A stretch of 38,116 nucleotides of DNA from an uncultured Prevotella sp. Lineage in GTDB: Bacteria; Bacteroidota; Bacteroidia; Bacteroidales; Bacteroidaceae. The stretch spans positions 1 through 38,116 of the forward strand of contig USHW01000016.1 in NCBI GenBank assembly GCA_900554545.1. The letters run 5' to 3'. Shown here piece after piece: positions 30,254 through 38,116 of this stretch; the first letter of the stretch is position 1, and each line of letters starts with the position of its first letter. The notes under the pieces were generated by a model. It made no database searches, was not told where the DNA came from, and saw nothing but the letters and a program-made list of their open reading frames with translations. The position numbers and the translations under genes were made by a program.

Positions 30254-32641
30254 ATGTCAAACTTCAACTTAAAGAGTTACTTCACGTTCCTTTCAAGGAA
30301 CAAGGCATACACGGCGGTCAACGTGTTCGGCCTCGCCGTGAGTCTGATGTTCGTCATTATAATCGGCCTTTACACGTGGCAGGAGTTCAGCGTAGACCGC
30401 CAGCACAGCAAGGCCGACCGCATATACGCCGTAGGTTTGAAGTTTAACGGCGAGCCTGCACCCTACGCCGGCAGCCACCACGCAGTGCTGCGGTACATGC
30501 GCAAGCACTATCCCGAAATAGAGCAGACCTGCGGCTTCGTGAACGGCAGCCTGCGTCTGCTCGACCGCGGAGACATAGTGAACGCCAAGGTGATAGAGGC
30601 CGACTCGACGTTCTTCGACATGCTCGACTTCAAACTGCTGCGAGGCGACCGCCTGACGTGCTTGAACCAGAAAGGCAACATAGTGCTGACGGAGAGCTTC
30701 GCGCGCCGTCTGTTCGGCTCGGACGACGTAATAGGCCGCCCCGTAATGACCGAAGACTCGCTCCGCTTCCGCGTTTCGGGCGTGGTGCAAGACTTCGACG
30801 GCACCATAATCGACAAGAGCGTGAACGCCATAATAGACTTCTCGTACAGCGAGAGGAACGGCTCGGGCTATACGGACAAGAACTTCCCCTACTCCGTCAG
30901 CATCGGCTCCACCATGGCCTTGGTGCAGGTGCGCAAGGGGGTTGACTTCATGCGGAAGGAGAAGGACGTGCAGCAGTTCTTCCCTACGTTCTGGCCCGTC
31001 AACGATGAAGACGTGTTCAAGTTCCACCCCGTGCTCATGCCGTTAGACAAACTGTACTTCTCGGGCTGGCAGTACGTTGACTACATGCGCCTCGGCAACT
31101 ACAAGTTAGTGAGCATACTCGGCGCGGTGGCCGTGGTGATACTGCTCTTCTCCATAATGAACTACGTCAACCTGACCGTAGCCCAGGCCGGTTACAGGGC
31201 GAGGGAAATGGCAACGCGCCGCCTCTTCGGCTGTACGCGAGGCGGCGTAGGCGCCAACATGTTCGGCGAGTCGCTCGTGATGTGCCTGCTGTCGCTCGTC
31301 ATCGCCATTGCCCTTGCCTACGTCTTCGCGCCTTACATAAGCCGCCTGCTCGACACGGACATCAGCCTCGCCCCGCTGGCAAGCCCCGGAGGAGCGGCTA
31401 TCATCGTAGCTTTCGTGCTCGTGGTGAGCCTCATCGCGGGCGTGCTTCCAGCCGCAATACTGTCGAGGGTGAAGCCGGTCGAGGTGGTGCGCGGCACGTT
31501 CCGCAAGCAGACAAAGATGCTCTTCTCGCGCATCTTCATAACGGTGCAGAACGTTATCACCATCGTCATGCTGGCCTGCGCGCTCATCATGTCGCTCCAG
31601 ATGCAGCACTTGGTGAAGGCTCCGCTGGGCTTCAAGACTAAAAACAACGTCGTAATATACGGCAGCATGGCGTTCAACGGCAAAAACTTCGACGTGTTCC
31701 TCGACAAGGTGCGCGCCCTGCCGGAGGTCAATATGGTCGCACCGTCGATGGGAACGCCGGCCGACGGCGGCAACAACAACACCCTGTTCCTGAAAGGCGA
31801 CAAGGTGTCCACACCCTTCCAGCAATTCATCGTGACGCCCGAATTCATGGAAATATACGGCATAACGCTGAAACACGACCTGCACGCCGAGGGCGACAGC
31901 ATCGTCTACATGAACGAAATGGCGATGAAAGCGTTTCACATGAAGCCGACGGACACGCACGCAAGCGACCGGTACAAGGGCGCTTACTTCTACAAGTTTC
32001 CGAAGAACCCGACGCTCGGAGGCATCATCAACGACATACGCCTGCGCTCAATACTCGAAGAACAGAAGCCAATACTAATCCTCGTGGCAAAGAAAGTGGA
32101 ACGGCCTTGGTGCGTAACGGCGCAGGTGGAGGGCGACCCTGTGGAGGCATACGTCAAAATAAGGGAGATATATAAAGAGGTGTTCCACGAGGAAATAAGC
32201 GACCCTACGCCGCCGTTCGTCGACAAACAGATTGAATACAGGTTCAAGGAGGAAATCCGCACGACAAAAATCGTGTCGCTCTTCGCCTTCATCGCCATAA
32301 TAATCTCACTGCTCGGGCTTGTTGCCATGTCGACATACTTCATACAACAAAGGGCGAAGGAAATCGCAATACGCAAGGTGTTCGGCTCTACGAGCAACCA
32401 GGTGCGCCGACGGTTGATACGCACTTTCCTGCTGTATGTCGGCATAGCGTTCATCATCGCAGTGCCGATTGTGGTACATTTCATGTCCGACTGGATTTCA
32501 CAATACAGCTACCGCATCGTCTGGTGGCCGTGGCTCATAGTGGCAGGCGTAATCGTTCTGCTGATAAGTTTCGCCGCAGTGGCAGTGCAAAGCTGGATAG
32601 CGGCTGGCGAAAACCCGGTGAAGAATATTAAGCAAGAGTAA
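30254..32641 (+). CDS. FtsX/MacB-type ABC transporter permease (first of three)
   Basis: The 795-residue protein has the layout of a duplicated FtsX-like permease. A first membrane segment (about 19-41, VNVFGLAVSLMFVIIIGLYTW) is followed by a MacB-type periplasmic domain (about 45-280). Three segments come near 285-310, 335-360 and 378-402, then a fifth (about 430-452), a second periplasmic domain, and three at about 673-695, 730-748 and 760-780. The C-terminus NPVKNIKQE is the usual end. It is a membrane subunit of an exporter that needs an ATPase, not found in the window. The gene is 63 percent or so similar at protein level to the next permease by eye, and its last 180 or so bases are identical to it. 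Confidence 0.92.
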   Translation: MSNFNLKSYFTFLSRNKAYTAVNVFGLAVSLMFVIIIGLYTWQEFSVDRQHSKADRIYAVGLKFNGEPAPYAGSHHAVLRYMRKHYPEIEQTCGFVNGSLRLLDRGDIVNAKVIEADSTFFDMLDFKLLRGDRLTCLNQKGNIVLTESFARRLFGSDDVIGRPVMTEDSLRFRVSGVVQDFDGTIIDKSVNAIIDFSYSERNGSGYTDKNFPYSVSIGSTMALVQVRKGVDFMRKEKDVQQFFPTFWPVNDEDVFKFHPVLMPLDKLYFSGWQYVDYMRLGNYKLVSILGAVAVVILLFSIMNYVNLTVAQAGYRAREMATRRLFGCTRGGVGANMFGESLVMCLLSLVIAIALAYVFAPYISRLLDTDISLAPLASPGGAAIIVAFVLVVSLIAGVLPAAILSRVKPVEVVRGTFRKQTKMLFSRIFITVQNVITIVMLACALIMSLQMQHLVKAPLGFKTKNNVVIYGSMAFNGKNFDVFLDKVRALPEVNMVAPSMGTPADGGNNNTLFLKGDKVSTPFQQFIVTPEFMEIYGITLKHDLHAEGDSIVYMNEMAMKAFHMKPTDTHASDRYKGAYFYKFPKNPTLGGIINDIRLRSILEEQKPILILVAKKVERPWCVTAQVEGDPVEAYVKIREIYKEVFHEEISDPTPPFVDKQIEYRFKEEIRTTKIVSLFAFIAIIISLLGLVAMSTYFIQQRAKEIAIRKVFGSTSNQVRRRLIRTFLLYVGIAFIIAVPIVVHFMSDWISQYSYRIVWWPWLIVAGVIVLLISFAAVAVQSWIAAGENPVKNIKQE

Positions 32642-32870
32642 AAGGAAGCCCCCTCCCAACCTCCCCGAGGGGAGGTGAAAGGATGCGGAGCTGCGTATAA
32701 ATTAATTTATTAATTAACAAAAGCAAATTAACTCCTCCCCTCGGGGAGGCCGGGAGGGGGCTTCAACCAACCCAAATCCTCCCCTCGGGGAGGTTAGGTG
32801 GGGGCTGAAACATGGCAAATTGCATTGCAAAAGGTGGCCTTTTAGGCTGTAAAAGGCCACCTTTTAGAGG
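32454..32870. repeat. 417-base perfect direct repeat, copy 1
   Basis: The sequence from 32454 to 32870 matches 35223-35639 without a difference over 417 bases. It covers the last 62 codons or so of the first permease, the stop, the GC-rich hairpins and the start of array F. Immediately upstream (from about 32356) the two copies differ at only a few bases. Confidence 0.95.
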
Positions 32871-33052
32871 CTAAAACATGGCCTTTTACAAGAGCATTCG
32901 TAACATATTGATTATCAAGCAGCCCCCTCCTAACCTCCCCGAGGGAAGGAGAAAGGATGTAAACTGGAAATAAATATAATTAATTAATAAACACAAGCAA
33001 CCCAATTCCTCCCCTCGGGGAGGTTAGGTGGGGGCTTCTAAATATTAAAATT
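32642..33052. other. Intergenic DNA made of GC-rich hairpins and array F
   Basis: No gene is seen. The block contains several CCTCCCCGAGGGGAGG-type hairpins, a 22-base array and a tail. The GC-rich copies are at about 32647-32675, 32733-32762, 32776-32806, 32923-32952 and 33008-33037. The first two form a 30-base inverted pair with two mismatches. The first part, to 32870, is duplicated exactly after the next gene. Confidence 0.8.
32807..32920 (+). repeat. 22-base-period palindrome array, copy F, with tail
   Basis: Units begin at 32807 (GAAACATGGCAAATT), 32829, 32851 and 32873. Units two and three are exact reverse complements. The tail CGTAACATATTGATTATCAA runs from 32899. The element lies between the first and second permease genes. 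Confidence 0.9.
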
Positions 33053-35410
33053 ATGTACAACTTCAACTTGAAAAGCTACTTTACGTTCCTCTCACGGAAC
33101 AAGGCATACACGGCGGTAAACGTCTTCGGACTTGCCGTCAGCCTTACATTCGTCATCATAATCGGCCTTTACACGTGGCAGGAATGCGGCGTAAACCGGC
33201 AGCACAGCAAGGCCGAGCGTATCTATAACATCGGCCTTAACTTCAGCGATGACGGCAGGCGGTCGGCCAACTGCCACCACGGAGTGCTGCGTTACCTGCG
33301 CAACCATTATCCCGAAATAGAGCAGACATGCGGCTTCACGGCAGGAAGCATCAAGCTGAAAGAGGGCAGCGGCTTCGTCAACGCATACGTGCTGCATACC
33401 GACTCGACGTTTTTCAGCATGTTTGACTTCCCTTTGCTCCACGGCAACCGCGCCACATGCCTTGAAAAGAAGGGCAACATCGTACTGACGGAAAGCTTTG
33501 CGCGCCGCCTGTTCGGCACAACCAACGCGGTAGGACGCACCGTGACGACAGCCGACAACAGGCATTTCCGCGTCACGGGAGTGGTAAAAGACTTTGACAA
33601 CACTATCATCGACAAGGGCGTGCAGGGCATTATCGACCTGTCGTTTGACACGAACATCGCCAACAAAGACGAGTATTTCCTGCAATATACTAACATTACC
33701 GGCGCAGCATCGTTCGTCCAAGTGCGCGAGGGTTGCGACTTCGCGGCCAAGGAAAAAGACGTTGACGCCTTCTTCCAGACGTTCTGGAAGGGCTACCACC
33801 CTATCCTTACGCGCCTTGACAAGCTGTATTTCTCAAGCCTCGACACCTTCATCCTGCAAAATGGCAACTTCACTTTAGTCAAGATTTTGTTCGCTGTCGG
33901 CGTGGTAATACTGCTCTTTTCGATAATGAACTACATCAACCTGACCGTAGCCCAGAGCGGTTACAGGGCACGCGAGATGGCCACGCGCCGCCTCTTCGGC
34001 TGCTCCAAAAGCTCCGTAGGCATCAACATGTTCATGGAGTCGTTGGTGATGTGCGTCATATCGCTGGCCGTCGCCATAGCACTTGCATGCGTCTCTGCCC
34101 CATACGCAAGCCGACTTCTTGACACGAAACTCGACACAGGCCTGCTGGCAAGCCCCGTAACGGTGCTCGCCATAGCGGCTTTCGTCATCGTGGTGAGCCT
34201 CGTCGCCGGCGTGCTTCCTGCCACGATACTGTCGAAAGTGAAGCCTATCGAGGTGGTGCGCGGCACGTTCCGCAAGCAGACAAAGATGGTGTTGTCGCGC
34301 GTTTTCATAACGGTGCAGAACGTGATAACCATCGTCATGCTGGCCTGCGCACTCGTAATGACGTTGCAGATGCGCCATCTGGCAAAAGCTCCGCTCGGTT
34401 TCAACACCGAGAACGTTATCTGCATAGAGATTGTAGACGACTATTCGGCGCAAAATTCGGGCAAGTTTATCGACAAGCTTCGCGCCCTTCCATTTGTCAA
34501 GGCTGTATCTCCGTCATACGGAACACCGGCAAACGGCGGCAACAACCGCACCATAACGTTTGACGGAGAAAAGACGGATTGGAGCTTCCAGTTCATCAAC
34601 GGCACGCCCGAACTGCTGAAGATATACGGCCTTACGCTGAAAAACGACTTCGGGGCGAAGGGCGACAGCATCGTATATATTAACGACATGGCGATGAAAG
34701 CACTGAAGATGAAGCCCACGGACACGCACTTAGACGAGAGGTACGAGCAGGTAAGGTTCGGCGAATTCGCAAAGAACGCGCAGTTAGGGGGCATCTTCAA
34801 CGACTTCCGCATACGCAACATACTTGAAGAGCAGCACCCGATGATTGTGCAGATATGCAAAAATATAGAAGAGCCTTGGGACATATCGATACTCGTTGAG
34901 GGCGACCCGGTGGAGGCATACGCCAAAATCAAGGACGTGTACAGAAGCGTTTTCCATGAAGACGTGGACGAAAGCGCATCGCCGTTTGTGGACAAGCAGG
35001 TGCAGGCCCGCTTCAAGCAAGAGCGGCGCACATCAACGATTGTCGCCCTGTTCTCGTTCGTCGCCATCATAATATCGCTGCTCGGACTCGTCGCAATGTC
35101 AACATACTTCATACAGCAAAGGGCGAAGGAAATCGCAATACGCAAGGTGTTCGGCTCTACGAGCAACCAAGTGCGCCGCCGGTTGATACGTACTTTCCTG
35201 CTCTACGTGGGCATAGCGTTCGTCATCGCAGTGCCGATTGTGGTACATTTCATGTCCGACTGGATTTCACAATACAGCTACCGCATCGTCTGGTGGCCGT
35301 GGCTCATAGTGGCAGGCGTAATCGTTCTGCTGATAAGTTTCGCCGCAGTGGCAGTGCAAAGCTGGATAGCGGCTGGCGAAAACCCGGTGAAGAATATTAA
35401 GCAAGAGTAA
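33053..35410 (+). CDS. FtsX/MacB-type ABC transporter permease (second of three)
   Basis: This 785-residue paralogue of the first permease begins MYNFNLKSYFTFLSRNKAYTAVNVFGLAVS, nearly the same as its neighbour, and has the same eight hydrophobic segments and two periplasmic domains. The periplasmic parts have diverged (for example, residues 65-120), while the C-terminal 107 residues are almost the same. It probably arose by tandem duplication followed by sequence homogenisation at the 3' end. A different periplasmic surface with a shared membrane part could allow different partners or substrates, or mixed dimers, but that is inference. The ATG lies close after a CCTCCCC-type hairpin and TAAATATTAAAATT, with no Shine-Dalgarno. 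Confidence 0.92.
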   Translation: MYNFNLKSYFTFLSRNKAYTAVNVFGLAVSLTFVIIIGLYTWQECGVNRQHSKAERIYNIGLNFSDDGRRSANCHHGVLRYLRNHYPEIEQTCGFTAGSIKLKEGSGFVNAYVLHTDSTFFSMFDFPLLHGNRATCLEKKGNIVLTESFARRLFGTTNAVGRTVTTADNRHFRVTGVVKDFDNTIIDKGVQGIIDLSFDTNIANKDEYFLQYTNITGAASFVQVREGCDFAAKEKDVDAFFQTFWKGYHPILTRLDKLYFSSLDTFILQNGNFTLVKILFAVGVVILLFSIMNYINLTVAQSGYRAREMATRRLFGCSKSSVGINMFMESLVMCVISLAVAIALACVSAPYASRLLDTKLDTGLLASPVTVLAIAAFVIVVSLVAGVLPATILSKVKPIEVVRGTFRKQTKMVLSRVFITVQNVITIVMLACALVMTLQMRHLAKAPLGFNTENVICIEIVDDYSAQNSGKFIDKLRALPFVKAVSPSYGTPANGGNNRTITFDGEKTDWSFQFINGTPELLKIYGLTLKNDFGAKGDSIVYINDMAMKALKMKPTDTHLDERYEQVRFGEFAKNAQLGGIFNDFRIRNILEEQHPMIVQICKNIEEPWDISILVEGDPVEAYAKIKDVYRSVFHEDVDESASPFVDKQVQARFKQERRTSTIVALFSFVAIIISLLGLVAMSTYFIQQRAKEIAIRKVFGSTSNQVRRRLIRTFLLYVGIAFVIAVPIVVHFMSDWISQYSYRIVWWPWLIVAGVIVLLISFAAVAVQSWIAAGENPVKNIKQE

Positions 35411-35639
35411 AAGGAAGCCCCCTCCCAACCTCCCCGAGGGGAGGTGAAAGGATGCGGAGCTGCGTATAAATTAATTTATTAATTAACAAAAGCAAATTAA
35501 CTCCTCCCCTCGGGGAGGCCGGGAGGGGGCTTCAACCAACCCAAATCCTCCCCTCGGGGAGGTTAGGTGGGGGCTGAAACATGGCAAATTGCATTGCAAA
35601 AGGTGGCCTTTTAGGCTGTAAAAGGCCACCTTTTAGAGG
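35223..35639. repeat. 417-base perfect direct repeat, copy 2
   Basis: Matches 32454-32870 exactly, at an offset of 2769 bases. The match ends at AGAGG inside array G, where copy 1 reads AGAGGCT and this copy AGAGGAC. Confidence 0.95.
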
Positions 35640-35765
35640 ACAAAACATGGTCTTTTGCAACACCATTCGTAACATATTAATTATCAAATAATTACGAATT
35701 ACCAAATAAGCAACCGCAAACCTTACCGTAAAACCTCATAACCCAATAACCGCAAAACCGTAAAT
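35411..35765. other. Intergenic DNA between second and third permease genes
   Basis: No gene is seen. It consists of GC-rich CCTCCCC hairpins (copied from the previous gap), array G with its tail (35668-35695) and a G-poor leader repeat before the next ATG. Confidence 0.8.
35576..35695 (+). repeat. 22-base-period palindrome array, copy G, with tail
   Basis: Units begin at 35576, 35598, 35620 and 35642, with the fourth altered to AAAACATGGTCTTTT. The tail CGTAACATATTAATTATCAA begins at 35668 and continues ATAATTAC to 35695. Apart from the last unit and tail, it is identical to copy F because it lies in the 417-base repeat. Confidence 0.9.
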
Positions 35766-38102
35766 ATGAACAATTTTATCAAAGCATTAAAGAACATTCC
35801 ACGCCGCGGGCAGCACAATTTCGTCAAGATATTGTGCCTCGGCGTCGGCTTCGCGCTGTCCTCTGTGCTGATAGCCAAGCTGTGTTTCGAGAGCGAATAC
35901 GACACGTGTTACCCCGACCACGACCGCATTTACCGCGTAAGCGAGAAGGTACAACGCGGCTCCGACCCTGAAGTCATATACGGAAACACTCCAGGAGGCG
36001 TAGCCCCACTGCTGAAAAAGCACTTCGCGCAAATAGAGACTGCAACGAGAATAAACCCTTGTTGCGACGACGAGGAGATGAAAATAGACACGGAACGGCG
36101 CGTCAAGGGCAACGTCTACATCGTTGACTCGTGCTTCTTCAAGGTGTTCACGACCAAAATCATAGAGGGCGACGCCAACGAAACGCTCGCAAAACCGTTC
36201 TACTGCCTTGTGTCGCGGACTATGGCCGAGCGCATGGGCGGCGACGTTGTGGGGCGCAAGTTGGAGTGTACCACCATACCGGGACTGGTTATGACCGTCG
36301 GCGCGGTGTACGAAGACTACCCTTGGAACTCTACATTCCACGACTATGACGTGATGCTCTCAATGGCGACGCAACGCTCGTTCAGCTACGACGGACAGGA
36401 CAACCTGATGGGAAACGACCGCTACCGCTCGTTCATAAAGGTCACTCCAGGGTGCCACCCGGAGCTGGGCGAGTTTGACGCGACGGTAAAACAGCTTGTA
36501 GACAAGCTCATGGCGGAACTGAAAAAGAACAACATCGACTATGCGCTGAAGTTCACCCCGGTGTCAAAATACCACTACGAGAACAGCGACTCGAAGCAGA
36601 TGTACCTCGTGATGCTCATCCTCGCGGCTGTGGTTTTGGCCGCCAGCGTGCTCAACTACCTGCTAATCGTGATGGGAAACACCGTGACGAGGGCTAAGGA
36701 AATGGCCGTAAGGAAGTGTTACGGAGCCATGCCGCGCACCATATTCGGCATCACCGTGGCCGAGACTTCGGTGCATATCGTGCTGTCGTTGGTGCTGGCC
36801 GCCGCGCTAATCTACGTCTGCAAAGGCTCGATTGAGACGCTGCTCGACGCCCCGGCGACGGCCCTGTTCACCAACAAAGGCGTGCTCTTCCTTGCCGCTC
36901 TGCTGGTCGTTGTGTTCATAATCAGCGCCATACTGCCCGGCAAGATGTACAACGCCGTGCCCGTGACGACGGCCTTCCGCGGCTTCACGGAGAACCGACG
37001 GAGGTGGAAAATGGCGTTGCTGGCCGTGCAGTTCGTGTTCGTCAGTTTCCTTGTATGCCTGCTCTTGGTGGTCAACAGGCAGTACGCCACGCTCCTGGAC
37101 TTCAACCTCGGCTATGAATACGACCGCCTCGCGCTCGTCAACATCAACCAAATAAAAGGCGAGGAACGCCGCGCCATGGTGGCCGAACTCGGCAAGATGA
37201 CCGAGGTGGAGGCGTGGACGCCGGTGACATACCCCATGTTCGACCAAGGCAGCGGCAACAACATAGTTGACCCGGAGACGCGAGAAGAGCTGTTTAACGC
37301 CCACGACCTGTACATGACGGGCGACAACTTCTTCAGCCTTACGGGCGTGAAAATACTGCAAGGGCGCGGCTTCAACGCCCACAGTGACAGCCTGCGCGAG
37401 GTCATGATAAGCCCCGACTTCGCCCAAAAGCTCAAGAACGCGAAGGGCTGGAACGACGTAATAGGCCGCAAAATAGTTATATCAGAGCACAGTCAGAACT
37501 ACAACGACCTGTTCACCATCGTTGGAATATACGACAAGTACCGCCCCAACACCGCGCTCGACGACGACGACCGCCCCACGATGATGTTCTACTCCGACCC
37601 TTACGGAGGCTATATCAGCTACCTGCTCGTGAAGTTCCACGACCTGACGGCCGACAACATGCAGGCCGTGCAGCGGCGTCTCGCGCGGCTGTATCCCGGC
37701 AAGACCGTCATCGTAGACAGCTACAAGAGGCAGCTTGACACATGGTATGACGGGGTAAAGAACTTCCGTTCGGCGGTCATCATAGCCGGACTGTGCGCCC
37801 TACTCATAGCCCTTTTAGGATTGATTGGCTACATTAATGACGAGATGCAGCGGCGAAGCAAGGAGATAGCCATACGCAAGGTGAATGGCGCAAGCACCGT
37901 AAGCGTGCTCCGCCTGATGCTGCGCGGCGTGCTTGTGGCGGCCGTTCCGGCATCAATCGTAGGCGCAGCGGCGGCCGGATGGGTGGCAGGCAAGTGGCTT
38001 GAAGACTTCAGCGTGAAGGCAGGCATGAGCCTCTGGCTGTTCATAGCAGGCATAATCATAGTGCTGGCGGGAATCGCCGCCCCAGAAATAGACGACGCAT
38101 AA
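35766..38102 (+). CDS. FtsX/MacB-type ABC transporter permease (third, divergent)
   Basis: The 778-residue protein begins MNNFIKALKNIPRRGQHNFVKILCLGVGFAL, with a first membrane segment at about 20-42. A periplasmic domain starts DRIYRVSEKVQRGSDPEV and the central segments include MYLVMLILAAVVLAASVLNYLLIV (about 278-301). The typical RAKEMAVRKCYGA follows (about 308-320). Further segments come at about 375-395 and 415-438, and the last block contains RSKEIAIRKVNGAS. It is far less similar to the other two than they are to each other. It ends LAGIAAPEIDDA, lacking the NPVKNI-type tail expected after the last membrane segment. This lies within about 15 bases of the window edge, so a frameshift or end-of-contig error is possible. 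Confidence 0.9.
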   Translation: MNNFIKALKNIPRRGQHNFVKILCLGVGFALSSVLIAKLCFESEYDTCYPDHDRIYRVSEKVQRGSDPEVIYGNTPGGVAPLLKKHFAQIETATRINPCCDDEEMKIDTERRVKGNVYIVDSCFFKVFTTKIIEGDANETLAKPFYCLVSRTMAERMGGDVVGRKLECTTIPGLVMTVGAVYEDYPWNSTFHDYDVMLSMATQRSFSYDGQDNLMGNDRYRSFIKVTPGCHPELGEFDATVKQLVDKLMAELKKNNIDYALKFTPVSKYHYENSDSKQMYLVMLILAAVVLAASVLNYLLIVMGNTVTRAKEMAVRKCYGAMPRTIFGITVAETSVHIVLSLVLAAALIYVCKGSIETLLDAPATALFTNKGVLFLAALLVVVFIISAILPGKMYNAVPVTTAFRGFTENRRRWKMALLAVQFVFVSFLVCLLLVVNRQYATLLDFNLGYEYDRLALVNINQIKGEERRAMVAELGKMTEVEAWTPVTYPMFDQGSGNNIVDPETREELFNAHDLYMTGDNFFSLTGVKILQGRGFNAHSDSLREVMISPDFAQKLKNAKGWNDVIGRKIVISEHSQNYNDLFTIVGIYDKYRPNTALDDDDRPTMMFYSDPYGGYISYLLVKFHDLTADNMQAVQRRLARLYPGKTVIVDSYKRQLDTWYDGVKNFRSAVIIAGLCALLIALLGLIGYINDEMQRRSKEIAIRKVNGASTVSVLRLMLRGVLVAAVPASIVGAAAAGWVAGKWLEDFSVKAGMSLWLFIAGIIIVLAGIAAPEIDDA

Positions 38103-38116
38103 CACACCCCCCACGG

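Overview
The window looks like chromosomal DNA of a Bacteroidales bacterium, most likely Prevotella or a close relative. The reasons are promoters of the Bacteroidetes type (TTG/TTTG, 19-20 bases, TAnnTTTG), AT-rich ribosome entry sites with few Shine-Dalgarno motifs, a fused ribBA, an exbB-exbD-exbD-tonB operon with a PstS-like lipoprotein, the START-like/LptF-type pair, and families of intergenic repeats. This is inferred from protein and promoter style, not from a marker gene search.

Layout. Bases 1-2069 (+) hold the end of a conserved gene, rsmI and a coiled-coil lipoprotein, facing dnaE and trxA (-) across a bidirectional terminator. A large secreted beta-helix protein (6876-9752, -) follows. 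Next come a truncated membrane part of a probable LytS-type kinase, a strong candidate 6S-like RNA (11022-11244), and a PAP2 phosphatase gene broken by a G20...C19 stretch that is probably an assembly artefact. From 12319 to 23092 the minus strand carries housekeeping operons: the TonB-ExbBD energizer with PstS-like and TPR proteins, aspartate aminotransferase, ribBA, an LptF/LptG permease and a START-like protein. A tRNA-Met gene lies at 23222-23295 (+).

The right third is an export and regulation locus. A histidine kinase and an NtrC-type sigma-54 activator (-) lie divergent to tolC, an HlyD-type adaptor and three large FtsX/MacB-type permeases (+). The tolC promoter region has a near-consensus sigma-54 promoter and two copies of a TGTCTAATAATTA-type site upstream, so the activator next door probably controls the export operon. 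No ABC ATPase gene lies inside the window. The first two permeases are tandem paralogues that share a perfect 417-base direct repeat covering their 3' ends and downstream DNA.

The most unusual feature is a composite intergenic element found seven times. Its core is an array of about four units, each a 15-base imperfect palindrome (consensus AAAAGGYNRYCTTTT) plus a 7-base spacer, repeated at exactly 22 bases. Neighbouring units are often exact reverse complements. Most copies also carry a conserved tail (CGTAACATATTGATTATCAA). One copy supplies the last codons of the truncated kinase, one holds the break point of the 417-base repeat, and two bracket the two-component system. Other repeats include two homologous 120-130-base hairpins with compensatory arm changes, AT-rich palindromes, and CCTCCCCGAGGGGAGG repeats.
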